A stretch of 64,000 bases of DNA from Microvirga zambiensis WSM3693 (GTDB lineage: Bacteria > Pseudomonadota > Alphaproteobacteria > Rhizobiales > Beijerinckiaceae), in the NCBI RefSeq assembly GCF_016735695.1, contig NZ_JAERQD010000023.1:39709-103708 (forward strand), in the 5' to 3' direction. Positions 42,324-50,811 of the stretch are shown piece after piece. The notes beneath the pieces were generated by a model, which made no database searches, was not told the DNA's origin, and saw nothing but the letters and a program-made list of their open reading frames with translations. Position 1 is the first letter of the stretch. Each line of letters starts with the position of its first letter. A program made the translations under genes and the position numbers.

Positions 42324-43637
42324 GTGAATTCCTCCCTCGCCCTCATCTGGACCATCACGGCCGCAACCACGCTGCTTCAGGCCGGCAATGGATTGCTGCA
42401 GGCTTTGATGCCTCTACGCATGCAGGCGGAGGGCATTTCCGTCGCCTCCATCGGCGTGGTCGCCGCCGCCTACGGGCTCGGCTTCTCGACCGGCTGCTTC
42501 CTGGCTCCGAGTTTCATCCGGCATGTCGGCTACATCCGGGCCTTCGCGAGCCTCGCGGCCGTGGTTTCCGTTTTAATCCTCGTGATGACGCAAGCCCATT
42601 CGACGCTTGCCTGGATCCTCCTGCGCGGTCTGACGGGCGTCACGCTGGCCTGCATCTTCACGGTGACGGACGGCTGGATCAGTGCCCGCGCCACATCCAG
42701 CCATCGCGGGCGCATCCTGTCGATCTACATGATCTGCACCAAGGTCGCTCTGATGCTGTCGCCGCTCGGCATCAGCTTCGGCGACATTCGAACGGACGGT
42801 CTGTTCATGATGGTGAGTGCGCTGATCACGCTCTCGCTTCTGCCGATCGCGGCGACGACGACGAAGGAGCCGCCGGCGCCGCAAGGCGTACGGATCGAGG
42901 TTCGGAAGCTCTTTGCGACGGCACCCTCCGCGGTCGTGGGAGCCTTCGTCGTCGGTCTGGTCAACGGCCCCGTGGTCGCCATCACGCCGGTCTTCGGCAT
43001 CAGCATCGGCTTGAGTCAGGATCAGGCCGCGGCTCTGCTGTTCGCGCTCCAGGCCGGCAGCCTCGCGATGCAATGGCCGCTCGGCTGGCTCTCCGATCGG
43101 GCGGACCGGCGCTACGTGATCGCAGGCCTCGCTGCCGGCACGAGCTTGGTCTCGCTCCTCATTCTCTGGGCGAGTGCGCAGGGAGCGAGCCTCCTGGTCC
43201 TGTGGTCCTTCGCGATCTGGGGCGGTCTTGCCTTGTGCATCTATTCCGTCTGCGTGGCCCATGCCTGCGATATCGTGGAACCGGGACAGATCGTGTCGAC
43301 CGTCGGCACGCTTCTGTTTTCCTGGGCCGCCGGTGTGACCGTCGGGCCTCTGTTCGGCGCGGGCGCGATGCAGCTGATCGGGCCACAGGGTCTCTTCATT
43401 TATTCCGCGCTGGCGTCGCTGGGGCTCGTTGCCTTCATCGTCATGCGGATCATGCGTGTGCAGCGCACACCGGCCAAGGGCGGCTTTGCGGATATTGCAC
43501 CAACCAGTTCGGCTTCCGCCACGTTGTCGCCGCGCGCGGAGTCCGAAGTTTCTCCCTCAGCCGATGAGCCCGAGGCAGAGCCGTCCGGTCAGAAGGTCGA
43601 GGCGTCCGCCGTGGCCCGCGCTGATACGGCCTCGTAG
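42324..43637 (+). CDS. Major facilitator superfamily transporter (YcaD-like)
   Basis: A 437-residue protein with twelve hydrophobic helices and an MFS loop motif near GWLSDRADRRYVIAG between helices 8 and 9. Helix 2-3 sequence GVVAAAYGLGFSTGCFLAP and RGLTGVTLACIFTVTDGW resemble YcaD-type exporters. The last 60 residues are a hydrophilic Ser/Glu/Ala-rich cytosolic tail. The start is GTG. Its 3' end overlaps the convergent SLT gene by 49 bases. Substrate unknown. Confidence 0.87.
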   Translation: MNSSLALIWTITAATTLLQAGNGLLQALMPLRMQAEGISVASIGVVAAAYGLGFSTGCFLAPSFIRHVGYIRAFASLAAVVSVLILVMTQAHSTLAWILLRGLTGVTLACIFTVTDGWISARATSSHRGRILSIYMICTKVALMLSPLGISFGDIRTDGLFMMVSALITLSLLPIAATTTKEPPAPQGVRIEVRKLFATAPSAVVGAFVVGLVNGPVVAITPVFGISIGLSQDQAAALLFALQAGSLAMQWPLGWLSDRADRRYVIAGLAAGTSLVSLLILWASAQGASLLVLWSFAIWGGLALCIYSVCVAHACDIVEPGQIVSTVGTLLFSWAAGVTVGPLFGAGAMQLIGPQGLFIYSALASLGLVAFIVMRIMRVQRTPAKGGFADIAPTSSASATLSPRAESEVSPSADEPEAEPSGQKVEASAVARADTAS

Positions 43638-44719
43638 CGGTTGAGCCGCTTGTCGATCATGTCGTCGATCTTGTCATAGACCTCGGCGACGCTGAGCTGG
43701 CGGGTCTTCTTGCCGTCCTTGGTGAAGAACAGGGATTTGTTTGACTTCGCAGCCGCCGGGAAGGCGTCGCGGGCGCTCTTCTTAGGCGTGTCGTCCACGA
43801 GCGCGATGAACTTGCTCGCGCTGTCGACACCGAAGAAGTGGGACAGGTAGAACTCGGAGCGGCTGAGCTTGCGCCCGAGCTTGCCCTCGATCTTCGTCTT
43901 GTCGCGCTTCATCATCTCGGCGGCCATCAGGGACGAGATGTAAGGATTGCGGCGAAGACCGAGAATATGCTCGCGCATCGCCTCGTTCTCGACGGCGATC
44001 TTGGCGCCGGCGCCTTCGATCGACTCCGCCTCCGCGATAAGGCCATGCATCGGCCCAAAGGAGCGCACGGCTTCGAGCCAGGTGCTCGAAATGAACTGGA
44101 ACAGGCCGACGGCGGAGGAGGTCGAGGCCTTGTTGCCGGGCAGGAAGCTCGATTCCTTGTCCGCCAATGCCATCATGTAGACCGGATCGGCGCCGGTCAG
44201 CTTGGAGGCGCGCATGATCGTGTCGACGATCCAGACCGGAACACGCATCTCCTCGAATTCCATGTATTCGGTCAGTTCCCGCGAGACCGGCTCCTCATCC
44301 GCGCGGCGGTCGGCAGGGACCTCCGTGAGGGGAAGAGAAAGGATGATCTGTCGCTGCAGATCGGCATGCGTGATCTCGACAGCCTCGACGGGCATGACGG
44401 TCTCAAGAGGATCCGCCGGAGTGATCGACTCCGTGGCCGTCGTATCGGCTGACCCGGGATCGGCGACGATCGTGATGGGAGGCAGCTGAAGCGGCTCGGA
44501 CGACGAGGTTGCCTGGGCGTCCGACGTGGCGCTGACGGCGAGGGTAAGGCAGGCGCCCAAGCCGAAGCACTTCGTCAGATTCAGCAGAGTCCTGCCTCCC
44601 TGCAGAGGCGAGCAGCGCCGAGACGCCCAACGGAAGGAATATCTCCTTTTCCTCGATGGCTCGAGGCAAATGGTCGTCGGCTGGCATGCGTCCGCGGACG
44701 CTGTCAGTGCAATTTGCAT
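43589..44719 (-). CDS. Exported lytic-transglycosylase-like (SLT domain) protein
   Basis: Residues with the SLT fold include PVYMMALADKESSFLPGNKA (the Glu is the likely catalytic acid) followed by STSSAVGLFQFISSTWLEAV, as in soluble lytic transglycosylases that cleave peptidoglycan. A long C-terminal extension carries LSRSEFYLSHFFGVDSASKF. The start is unclear. ATG 44719 is in frame but leaves 44 residues ahead of the signal-like LLNLTKCFGLGACLTLAVSA; a CTG codon at 44587 with ggagg 7 bases upstream would start right at the signal peptide. The C-terminus overlaps the convergent MFS gene. Confidence 0.82.
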   Translation of the reverse strand: MQIALTASADACQPTTICLEPSRKRRYSFRWASRRCSPLQGGRTLLNLTKCFGLGACLTLAVSATSDAQATSSSEPLQLPPITIVADPGSADTTATESITPADPLETVMPVEAVEITHADLQRQIILSLPLTEVPADRRADEEPVSRELTEYMEFEEMRVPVWIVDTIMRASKLTGADPVYMMALADKESSFLPGNKASTSSAVGLFQFISSTWLEAVRSFGPMHGLIAEAESIEGAGAKIAVENEAMREHILGLRRNPYISSLMAAEMMKRDKTKIEGKLGRKLSRSEFYLSHFFGVDSASKFIALVDDTPKKSARDAFPAAAKSNKSLFFTKDGKKTRQLSVAEVYDKIDDMIDKRLNRYEAVSARATADASTF

Positions 44720-44892
44720 GCGGGTAAGGCCCCCAGGATATGCCGCTTCGCCGCCGAGGCAGGTGTGCGGGTTCTTCGTTCGAGGGCAAAACTGTGATGA
44801 CCTCATATGTCTAGAATGGGTCAGCGTGGCGGTATAATTTCGAATTTGTTCCGATCTGCGACCTTTTGCTACCCCTCAATCATAGAGGTTTC

Positions 44893-44938
44893 GGCTCAAA
44901 CGGGCCGATTAACGGTAGCCAAGTCTTTCGTTTGAGCC
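44893..44938. promoter_or_regulatory. Inverted repeat in the leader of the BtuF-like gene
   Basis: ggctcaaacg (44893-44902) and its exact complement cgtttgagcc (44929-44938) enclose 26 bases in the 350-base divergent spacer. It lies about 130 bases upstream of the BtuF-like start. It may be an RNA structure or an operator; the B12-box sequence of cobalamin riboswitches was looked for and not seen. Confidence 0.4.
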
Positions 44939-45070
44939 AATTTGACCGAGGGACGAGATGACGCAGGACAAGTAATACGATTATCTGTCCCAGGTAGTCT
45001 TTTTTGTCCTTGTTTGACCTATCGTAATACTGCAGAGCTGAAGCGGTTGACGCCGGGCAAAGGAGGTCTC

Positions 45071-45970
45071 ATGACGGACTGCGCGGCTCGGTGGAAAAGC
45101 GGGGGGACAGGCGCAATGCTGCGGAGCAGTCGCCGCCGCCTGGCGGAGGGGCTTCTTCTGACGGGCACGGCGCTGCTGGTTGCAGGCGCAGTCCAGGCTC
45201 AGCCCGTGCCGCGGCGGGTCGCGTCGCTCAATCTCTGCACCGATCAACTGCTGCTTGCCCTCGCGGATCGCTCCCAGATCGCTTCCCTGAGCCGGCTCGC
45301 CCGCGATCCATCTCTCTCCTTCATGGCGGCCGAAGCGGCCAGCGTTCCTCAGAACGACGGCGGTGCCGAGACATTGCTGTTTGAAAGACCCGATCTCGTC
45401 CTCGCCGGCACCTATGGCCAGCAAGAGCAGGCGGCCCTTCTCAGGCGCCAGGGTTTGGACGTCCTTGACCTGGGATCTTGGTCAAGCCTTGAGGACGGGC
45501 GCACGCAGATCCGCAGCCTGGCTCACCGATTGGGACAGTCGGAACGGGGAGAGGCTCTGATCGCCCAGATCGAAGCGGCTTTGGCGCGAGCGCGAGGGAT
45601 CGTCCCGGGCAAACGGAGCATTCTGGTCTACGAGCGCGGTGGCTGGGTTGCCGCCGCCCATTCGCCACTCAATGAAGTCTTGACCCATATGGGCTTCTCT
45701 CTCCATCAGGAGGCCCTTGGATTGCCGACGGGCGGCGCTGTTCGCCTGGAGACGATTGTCGTGGCGCCGCCCGACTTTCTGCTCGTCGATGCCGGCTCCG
45801 CCGAGGTTCGCGACAACGGGACCGCTTTGTTTGCTCATCCGGCACTCGCGGATGCGGTGCCGCCGGAGCGCCGCTTGGCACTCTCCGGCCGGCTCACGAT
45901 TTGCGGCGGGCCGTCGACGCCCGAGGCAATCGATGCTTTGAGGGCTGAGGTCATCGCCAAGGTACGATGA
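45071..45970 (+). CDS. Periplasmic ABC-type binding protein, BtuF-like
   Basis: A 299-residue protein with a signal peptide (RRLAEGLLLTGTALLVAGAV, cut near VQAQP) and the two-lobed helical-backbone fold of metal-chelate binding proteins: RRVASLNLCTDQLLLALADR, DLVLAGTYGQQEQAALLRRQ, and VLVDAG-type C-terminal lobe. Next to cobU, a corrinoid ligand is plausible; heme or siderophore is the alternative. No permease or ATPase gene accompanies it. An aaaggaggt site 4 bases before ATG 45071 fixes the start; the frame opens earlier at 44942. Confidence 0.82.
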   Translation: MTDCAARWKSGGTGAMLRSSRRRLAEGLLLTGTALLVAGAVQAQPVPRRVASLNLCTDQLLLALADRSQIASLSRLARDPSLSFMAAEAASVPQNDGGAETLLFERPDLVLAGTYGQQEQAALLRRQGLDVLDLGSWSSLEDGRTQIRSLAHRLGQSERGEALIAQIEAALARARGIVPGKRSILVYERGGWVAAAHSPLNEVLTHMGFSLHQEALGLPTGGAVRLETIVVAPPDFLLVDAGSAEVRDNGTALFAHPALADAVPPERRLALSGRLTICGGPSTPEAIDALRAEVIAKVR

Positions 45971-45982
45971 GGGAAAGTCCGG

Positions 45983-46528
45983 TCATTCCAGCCGCAGCTG
46001 CAGGGCAGGGGCGGGCTTGAGCAGGATCGGGCAGCCGGCCGCCACGAAGACGACCGCTTCGCAAGCCTCCGCAACCCGCTGATTCAGGCGACCCTGCGCG
46101 TCCCGAAAGCTCCGCCCGAGAGGGGTCGGGGGCACGATGCCCTGGCCGACTTCGTTCGAGACCAGGATGAGAGGCCCTCGTGCCTCCCGGATCGATCGAA
46201 CCAAGCGATCCCCTTCCTGCTCAGAGTCGCGCTTGGCCATGACGATATTGGAGAGCCAGAGCGTCAGGCAATCGACCAGAACGGCTTTTCCCGGGACGGT
46301 CAGGTCGCGAATTGCGGCGGAAAGTTCCAAGGGTGCATCGAACGTCTGCCAGGAGGTATCGCGCTCCCGACGATGAAGAGAAATGCGCTCGCGCATCTCA
46401 TCATCGAAAGCCTGCGCCGTCGCGATGTAGGTGCGCTCGGCCGACGTGCTCTCGGCGAGCTGGAGGGCAAGGCGGCTTTTTCCGGAGCGCGCTCCCCCCA
46501 GCACTAGGACACGGCGGTAGGTCGTCAT
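45983..46528 (-). CDS. cobU: Adenosylcobinamide kinase/guanylyltransferase
   Basis: A 181-residue cytosolic enzyme (CobU, or CobP in aerobic-pathway organisms) that phosphorylates adenosylcobinamide and transfers GMP to it in the nucleotide-loop step of B12 synthesis. The P-loop is LVLGGARSGKSRLA. The guanylylation His is in the RISLHRRERDTSWQTFDAPL segment, and LVDCLTLWLSNIV and LVSNEVGQGIVP complete the family set. Convergent with the BtuF-like gene, 12 bases apart, and 6 bases after the histidine kinase stop. No other cob genes in the window. Confidence 0.95.
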   Translation of the reverse strand: MTTYRRVLVLGGARSGKSRLALQLAESTSAERTYIATAQAFDDEMRERISLHRRERDTSWQTFDAPLELSAAIRDLTVPGKAVLVDCLTLWLSNIVMAKRDSEQEGDRLVRSIREARGPLILVSNEVGQGIVPPTPLGRSFRDAQGRLNQRVAEACEAVVFVAAGCPILLKPAPALQLRLE

Positions 46529-46534
46529 GATCGG

Positions 46535-47926
46535 TCAGGCCGTCAGCCGGTCGAGCGGCAGGATCATGCGGACGCGCAGACCCTCCGGCAGCCATTCGCG
46601 GTCGAGGGTGCCGCCGAGCTGTCCCGTGATGCTTCTCTGGGTCAGCTGCGTGCCGAAGCCCTCGAAGGTTGGAGGGCTCTCGATGGGGGGGCCGCCGCTC
46701 TCGATCCAAAGCAGGTCGACATTGCCGTCCTGCATCGTCCAGCGGATCGTGAGCGCCCCTTCCGGGCAGGACAGACAGCCATATTTGGCGGCATTGGTCG
46801 CCAATTCATGCAGGACCAGCGCAAGGCTCGTGGTTGTGTTGGAGCCGACAGTCACGGCGGGTCCCTCGATCGCTATCGTATTCTCGCCGGCTTGCCGATA
46901 GGGTTCGAGGACAGCCTCGATCAGCCGTGCGAGTTCGACCTCAGCGCCGTTGCCTGGAGCATTCGTCGAGACGGGCTGGACGAGCTCATGTGCCCGTGAG
47001 AGCGCGCTGAGCCGCCCGCGCAGGGCATTCGCCATATCCTTGGGATCCTTGGCCGTGCGGGCGGTCATGGAGACCATCCCGTTGGCGATGGCGAACAGGT
47101 TCTTCACACGGTGGTTGAGCTCCCGCGTAAGAAGCTTCTGTGCCTCCTCCAGGCCATGCCGCTCCGTGATGTCGCTAACGACGCCGTAGAGGCTGATCGC
47201 GCGCCGGGTGCCGCCGTCATCCGAATAGAGCGTCTGCCCGTGCGAGCGGAACCAGCGGAGCTTTCCGTCCGGCAGGATGGCGCGGTACTCGCTGTCGTAT
47301 TCGCTACTGGCATTCGGATCCGCCGCGGCGGCGATGCGTGCCTTCACGCCCTCGCGGTCATCCGGATGGATCATTGCCCAGGCTTCTTCGAGTGTAAGGC
47401 TGTATAGCCCGTTGTGCGGAAGGTGATAGAGCGAGCACGTGCCCTCGTCCCAGGTGATCAGATTCTTGTCCAGGTCGATCTGCCAAGTCCCGAGATCTGC
47501 GGCTTCAAGTGCGAGCCGGTATTGGCTCTCGAGCAGACGAACGGCTTCCTCGGCTCTTTTCTGGTCATGAATGTTGGTGCTGGTGCCGAACCAGCGCGCG
47601 ATGTGGCCGGTCAGATCCTGGATCGGAATCGCCCGGCTGAGGAACCATTCATAGCGCCCTTCGGCGTTTCGGATCCGATATTCCCTTTCATAGGGCTCGC
47701 CGGTATCGAGCGAGTGGCGCCAATGTTGCAGAACTTCGGGAAGATCGTCGGGGTAGACCACGCTCTGCCAGCCATCTCCCATGGATTGCTCGGGCTGGAG
47801 CCCGGTGAACTCGCGCCACCGGCGATTGACGTAATCGACGGATCCATCGGGACGGGAAGACCACACGAGTTGGGGCAGAGACTCCGCCAGGACAGCGAAT
47901 TGCGTTTCCGTTTCCTTGAAATCCAC
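46535..47926 (-). CDS. PAS-domain sensor histidine kinase, HWE family
   Basis: A 463-residue soluble kinase with no membrane segment. Two PAS domains with PAC motifs (residues 8-130 and 140-255) are followed by an HWE-type transmitter. The phosphorylated His is in LTRELNHRVKNLFAIANGMV, and the ATP domain has LVLHELATNAAKYG, then WIESGGPP and GFGTQLTQRSI. HWE kinases serve general stress and light responses in alphaproteobacteria; no light-sensing Cys (LOV motif) was seen. The adjoining cobU, 6 bases downstream, may be co-transcribed but shows no functional tie. No receiver partner is nearby. Confidence 0.88.
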   Translation of the reverse strand: MDFKETETQFAVLAESLPQLVWSSRPDGSVDYVNRRWREFTGLQPEQSMGDGWQSVVYPDDLPEVLQHWRHSLDTGEPYEREYRIRNAEGRYEWFLSRAIPIQDLTGHIARWFGTSTNIHDQKRAEEAVRLLESQYRLALEAADLGTWQIDLDKNLITWDEGTCSLYHLPHNGLYSLTLEEAWAMIHPDDREGVKARIAAAADPNASSEYDSEYRAILPDGKLRWFRSHGQTLYSDDGGTRRAISLYGVVSDITERHGLEEAQKLLTRELNHRVKNLFAIANGMVSMTARTAKDPKDMANALRGRLSALSRAHELVQPVSTNAPGNGAEVELARLIEAVLEPYRQAGENTIAIEGPAVTVGSNTTTSLALVLHELATNAAKYGCLSCPEGALTIRWTMQDGNVDLLWIESGGPPIESPPTFEGFGTQLTQRSITGQLGGTLDREWLPEGLRVRMILPLDRLTA

Positions 47927-47941
47927 TCAAAACCCCCGGGT

Positions 47942-47968
47942 CCGCATATGCGGCCAGATATGCGGCCA
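47942..47968. repeat. Palindrome and direct repeats before the HWE kinase gene
   Basis: ccgcatatgcgg (47942-47953) is a perfect 12-bp palindrome. atatgcggcca occurs at 47946-47956 and again at 47958-47968. Lying 16 bases upstream of the kinase start, it could be an operator. The remaining spacer to 48189 has nothing recognised. Confidence 0.4.
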
Positions 47969-48189
47969 AGTCTCGTCGCTCGATGAGAGCATTGTTGTAG
48001 GCCTTTTTCGAGGCTGACAACCCACATCGGTTCGATGCAGCGGGTTTCCGGCGCGAAAGAGTAGCGCCAGCCTTGCGAAACCATTAAAAGGCCGGCGGCT
48101 CTGGCGCTTCGTCCCGCCAGCGCATAGATGCAGGGCAGCCCTCGACCCTCGACGCGACCTTTTCAGGCTGAGGCTGATTGACAGTTTTC

Positions 48190-49254
48190 ATGAATGATAT
48201 GAGTTCCCAGCCGGCCTCTCCGCCGGAGATGTCTTCTGCCGAAGCGCTTCATCCCAAGGAGCGGCGCTCCCGTCGCTTCGCGTGGATCGGGATGGCGGCG
48301 AGCATCATTCTGTTCGGCGCGTCTCTGGTAGTTCTCTGGCACATCGTATCGGAAATCGATGTCAACGAACTGAAATCCGCTTTCACTGCGGCGAGCTCAC
48401 GCCAGATCGGCCTCGCGGTGCTCTTGACCGCCATCAGTTACAGCCTGCTGACATGTTACGACGCCATCGCGCTACGACAGCTCAAGCTGCAGATCCCCTA
48501 TCGCACGACCGCCCTGGCGTCCTTCACGAGCTATGCGGTGAGCTTCACGCTCGGCTTCCCTCTCCTGACCGCCGGAACCGTGCGCTACTGGATCTACGCC
48601 CCGAAGGGGGTGAGCCCGGGTCGGGTGGCGAGCCTGACCGTGATCGCCGGGGTGACCTTCTGGCTCGGCATGGCCCTGGTGCTCGCCTGGAGCCTGATCA
48701 GGATGGCCGACGAGCTCGCGAGCCTCGTCTATACCCATATCTGGATGAACCAGCTGCTGGGTCTCGGCGCCGCCGTCTTCGTCATCGGCTACATGGTCTG
48801 GGTCTCGATCAAGCGTCGGGCCGTGAAGATCCAGGGCTGGAAGCTGGAACTGCCGGGCTTTCGTCTCTCGCTCGCCCAGATCCTGATCGGCGCAGGCGAT
48901 GTCTGCGCGGGCGCGGGCGTTCTCTTCGTGCTCTTGCCCGGCGGGCACAATCTCGGCTTCGAGACCTTCCTTGCGGTCTATATCTTCGCCGTCATGCTCG
49001 GGGTGGCGAGCCATGCCCCCGGCGGGCTCGGGGTCTTCGAGGCCACCATCCTGCTCGCCCTTTCGAACTATCCCCGCGAACCGGTCCTGGGCGCGCTGCT
49101 GCTCTACCGCCTCTGCTATTATCTCGTCCCCTTCGTGATCGCCCTTGCGATCCTGGGAGCCTACGAGATCCGCAACCGCATCAGGGCCGCCCGGCTCGCT
49201 TTCAAGCCCGACGAGAGCGACGTCCCGGCCGAGGCGGAGCTTGGCGGCAGATGA
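48190..49254 (+). CDS. LPG_synthase_TM/UPF0104-family membrane protein (YbhN-like)
   Basis: A 354-residue inner-membrane protein with about eight hydrophobic helices. The conserved Tyr/Arg segments are ISYSLLTCYDAIALRQLKL, FTLGFPLLTAGTVRYWIYA and VASHAPGGLGVFEATILLAL. The last is a signature (HAPGGLGVFE) of the flippase-like part of lysyl-phosphatidylglycerol synthase. The soluble aminoacyl transferase domain of MprF is absent, so a lipid-handling membrane role is likely but the substrate is unknown. ATG 48190 is preferred over TTG 48178; neither has a strong ribosome-binding site. Confidence 0.82.
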   Translation: MNDMSSQPASPPEMSSAEALHPKERRSRRFAWIGMAASIILFGASLVVLWHIVSEIDVNELKSAFTAASSRQIGLAVLLTAISYSLLTCYDAIALRQLKLQIPYRTTALASFTSYAVSFTLGFPLLTAGTVRYWIYAPKGVSPGRVASLTVIAGVTFWLGMALVLAWSLIRMADELASLVYTHIWMNQLLGLGAAVFVIGYMVWVSIKRRAVKIQGWKLELPGFRLSLAQILIGAGDVCAGAGVLFVLLPGGHNLGFETFLAVYIFAVMLGVASHAPGGLGVFEATILLALSNYPREPVLGALLLYRLCYYLVPFVIALAILGAYEIRNRIRAARLAFKPDESDVPAEAELGGR

Positions 49255-49312
49255 CACCTGCCGGCGCGTGCCCTAAACAGGGCCGGCAATCCCTCCAACC
49301 CGCATCATCTTC

Positions 49313-50617
49313 ATGAGCGACCCCGACGACCTCACGCCGGATTCCGGCCGGCAGAGCATCAGCCCTGTGCGGGATGCCGCCTGGCGCGGCGCGGTCGTGA
49401 CCGGCTTCGTGCTGGTCGCCGTCGCCTTGGCGAGGGGCTACGGCGATGCCTGGCTCCTGTTCTGGGCCGTTTTTGCCGTTCTCGCAGGCTTCCTCGTCGC
49501 CGGACCCAGGCGCAGCCTCGGCCTCGGACCAGGGATGGCTACGCAGCCGAAGTCATCTCCCCGCCCCAGCCTCGCCGAGGCGGTGCTGGCCCAGATCCCG
49601 GACCCGGTCATCCTGGTCGGTCCGCGAGCGGTGGTGCTCGAAGCCAACAAGGCTGCCCATGTCCTGCTGGCCGGGCTGAAGACCGGGCACCCTCTGTCAT
49701 TCGCCTTGCGCAGCCCGGATGTGCTCGATGGCATCCAGGAGGTCCTCGATACGGGCGAACCGCTGAAGGTCGAGTATTCCGAGCGGATCCCGACCGAGCG
49801 GACCTTCGAGGTCCATATCGGTCCCCTCCAGGCCGACGCAGCCCATCGTGCCGATGTACAGGCCGGCGTCGTGCTGTTCTTCCGGGACCTCACCTCGGCC
49901 CGCCGGCTCGAGGCCATGCGGGCCGACTTCGTCGCCAATGCGAGCCATGAGCTGCGCACCCCGCTGGCGTCGCTGCTCGGCTTCATCGAGACCCTGCAGG
50001 GCCCGGCCCGCGACGATGCCAGGGCGCGGGAGCGCTTCCTCGACATCATGAAGGGGCAGGCGCAGCGCATGAAGCGCCTGATCGACGACCTCCTCTCCCT
50101 CTCGCGCATCGAGATGCGGGTTCATCTGTCGCCGACGCAGACCGTCGACCTCGCCACCATCGCCGCCCAGATGGTCGAGACCCTCTCGCCGCTCGCGAAG
50201 GAGAGGGGGGTTGTCATCAAGGCGGCGTTGCCTGAGAAGCCCATGCTCATCCTGGGCGACCGGGACGAGCTTCTTCGCATTGCCGAGAACCTGATCGAGA
50301 ATGCGGTCAAGTACGGCGAGAGCGGCGGGAAGGTCGATGTGGAGGTGTCTCGTATCGACACGTCCGCCGGGGGGCGGGTGGCCTTCTCCGTGCAGGATTA
50401 CGGCCCCGGCATCGCCCCTGAGCACCTGCCGCGCCTGACCGAGCGGTTCTACCGGGTCGATGTGGTCCAGAGTCGCGACAAGGGCGGGACCGGCCTTGGC
50501 CTTGCCATCGTCAAGCACATCGTCAACCGCCACCGCGGCCATTTCGACATCGCCAGCGAGCCGGGGCAGGGAGCCCGGTTCACGGTCACGTTCCCTGAGG
50601 CCGGCGCCGGTCGCTGA
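49313..50617 (+). CDS. phoR: Phosphate regulon sensor histidine kinase
   Basis: A 434-residue membrane kinase. Two hydrophobic helices (residues 25-65) are followed by a PAS domain (about 90-195: LAQIPDPVILVGPRAVVLEA). The HisKA domain has the phosphorylated His in NASHELRTPLASLLGFIETL, and the HATPase region has NLIENAVKYGES, DYGPGIAPEHLPRL and GGTGLGLAIVKHI. Upstream of pstSCAB-phoU-phoB, this is the partner of PhoB. The Pho box lies in the 194-base gap before pstS, so phoR probably has its own or a shared upstream promoter. The gap to the preceding membrane-protein gene is 58 bases. Confidence 0.95.
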   Translation: MSDPDDLTPDSGRQSISPVRDAAWRGAVVTGFVLVAVALARGYGDAWLLFWAVFAVLAGFLVAGPRRSLGLGPGMATQPKSSPRPSLAEAVLAQIPDPVILVGPRAVVLEANKAAHVLLAGLKTGHPLSFALRSPDVLDGIQEVLDTGEPLKVEYSERIPTERTFEVHIGPLQADAAHRADVQAGVVLFFRDLTSARRLEAMRADFVANASHELRTPLASLLGFIETLQGPARDDARARERFLDIMKGQAQRMKRLIDDLLSLSRIEMRVHLSPTQTVDLATIAAQMVETLSPLAKERGVVIKAALPEKPMLILGDRDELLRIAENLIENAVKYGESGGKVDVEVSRIDTSAGGRVAFSVQDYGPGIAPEHLPRLTERFYRVDVVQSRDKGGTGLGLAIVKHIVNRHRGHFDIASEPGQGARFTVTFPEAGAGR

Positions 50618-50687
50618 ACCCGGCTGAAGAGCGTTCACAGGCATGTGAGACGAGGGAATTCAAGCGCCTGAAGGGATCCATCCGGGG

Positions 50688-50715
50688 TGTCATGTAATTG
50701 TCATCCAACTGTCGT
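50688..50715 (+). promoter_or_regulatory. Pho box (three 11-base-spaced repeats)
   Basis: TGTCAT at 50688, TGTCAT at 50699 and TGTCGT at 50710 are exactly 11 bases apart, one helical turn, the PhoB recognition pattern. AT-rich spacers (gtaat, ccaac) separate them. It lies about 97 bases before the pstS start, so phosphate starvation should induce the operon through PhoB. Confidence 0.88.
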
Positions 50716-50811
50716 AGAGGAGACATCCGTCGGGCCTAGCTGTCCCATCGCGAGACACGGCCCCTGGCTTTTCGAGCTGCCTGTCGCGCTTGCATGAACA
50801 GGAGACTTACC

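Noticed and set aside
44807..45070. Cobalamin riboswitch before the BtuF-like gene
   Set aside because: I looked for the B12 box (AGCCACTG type) and its paired elements and did not see them; only a simple inverted repeat is present.
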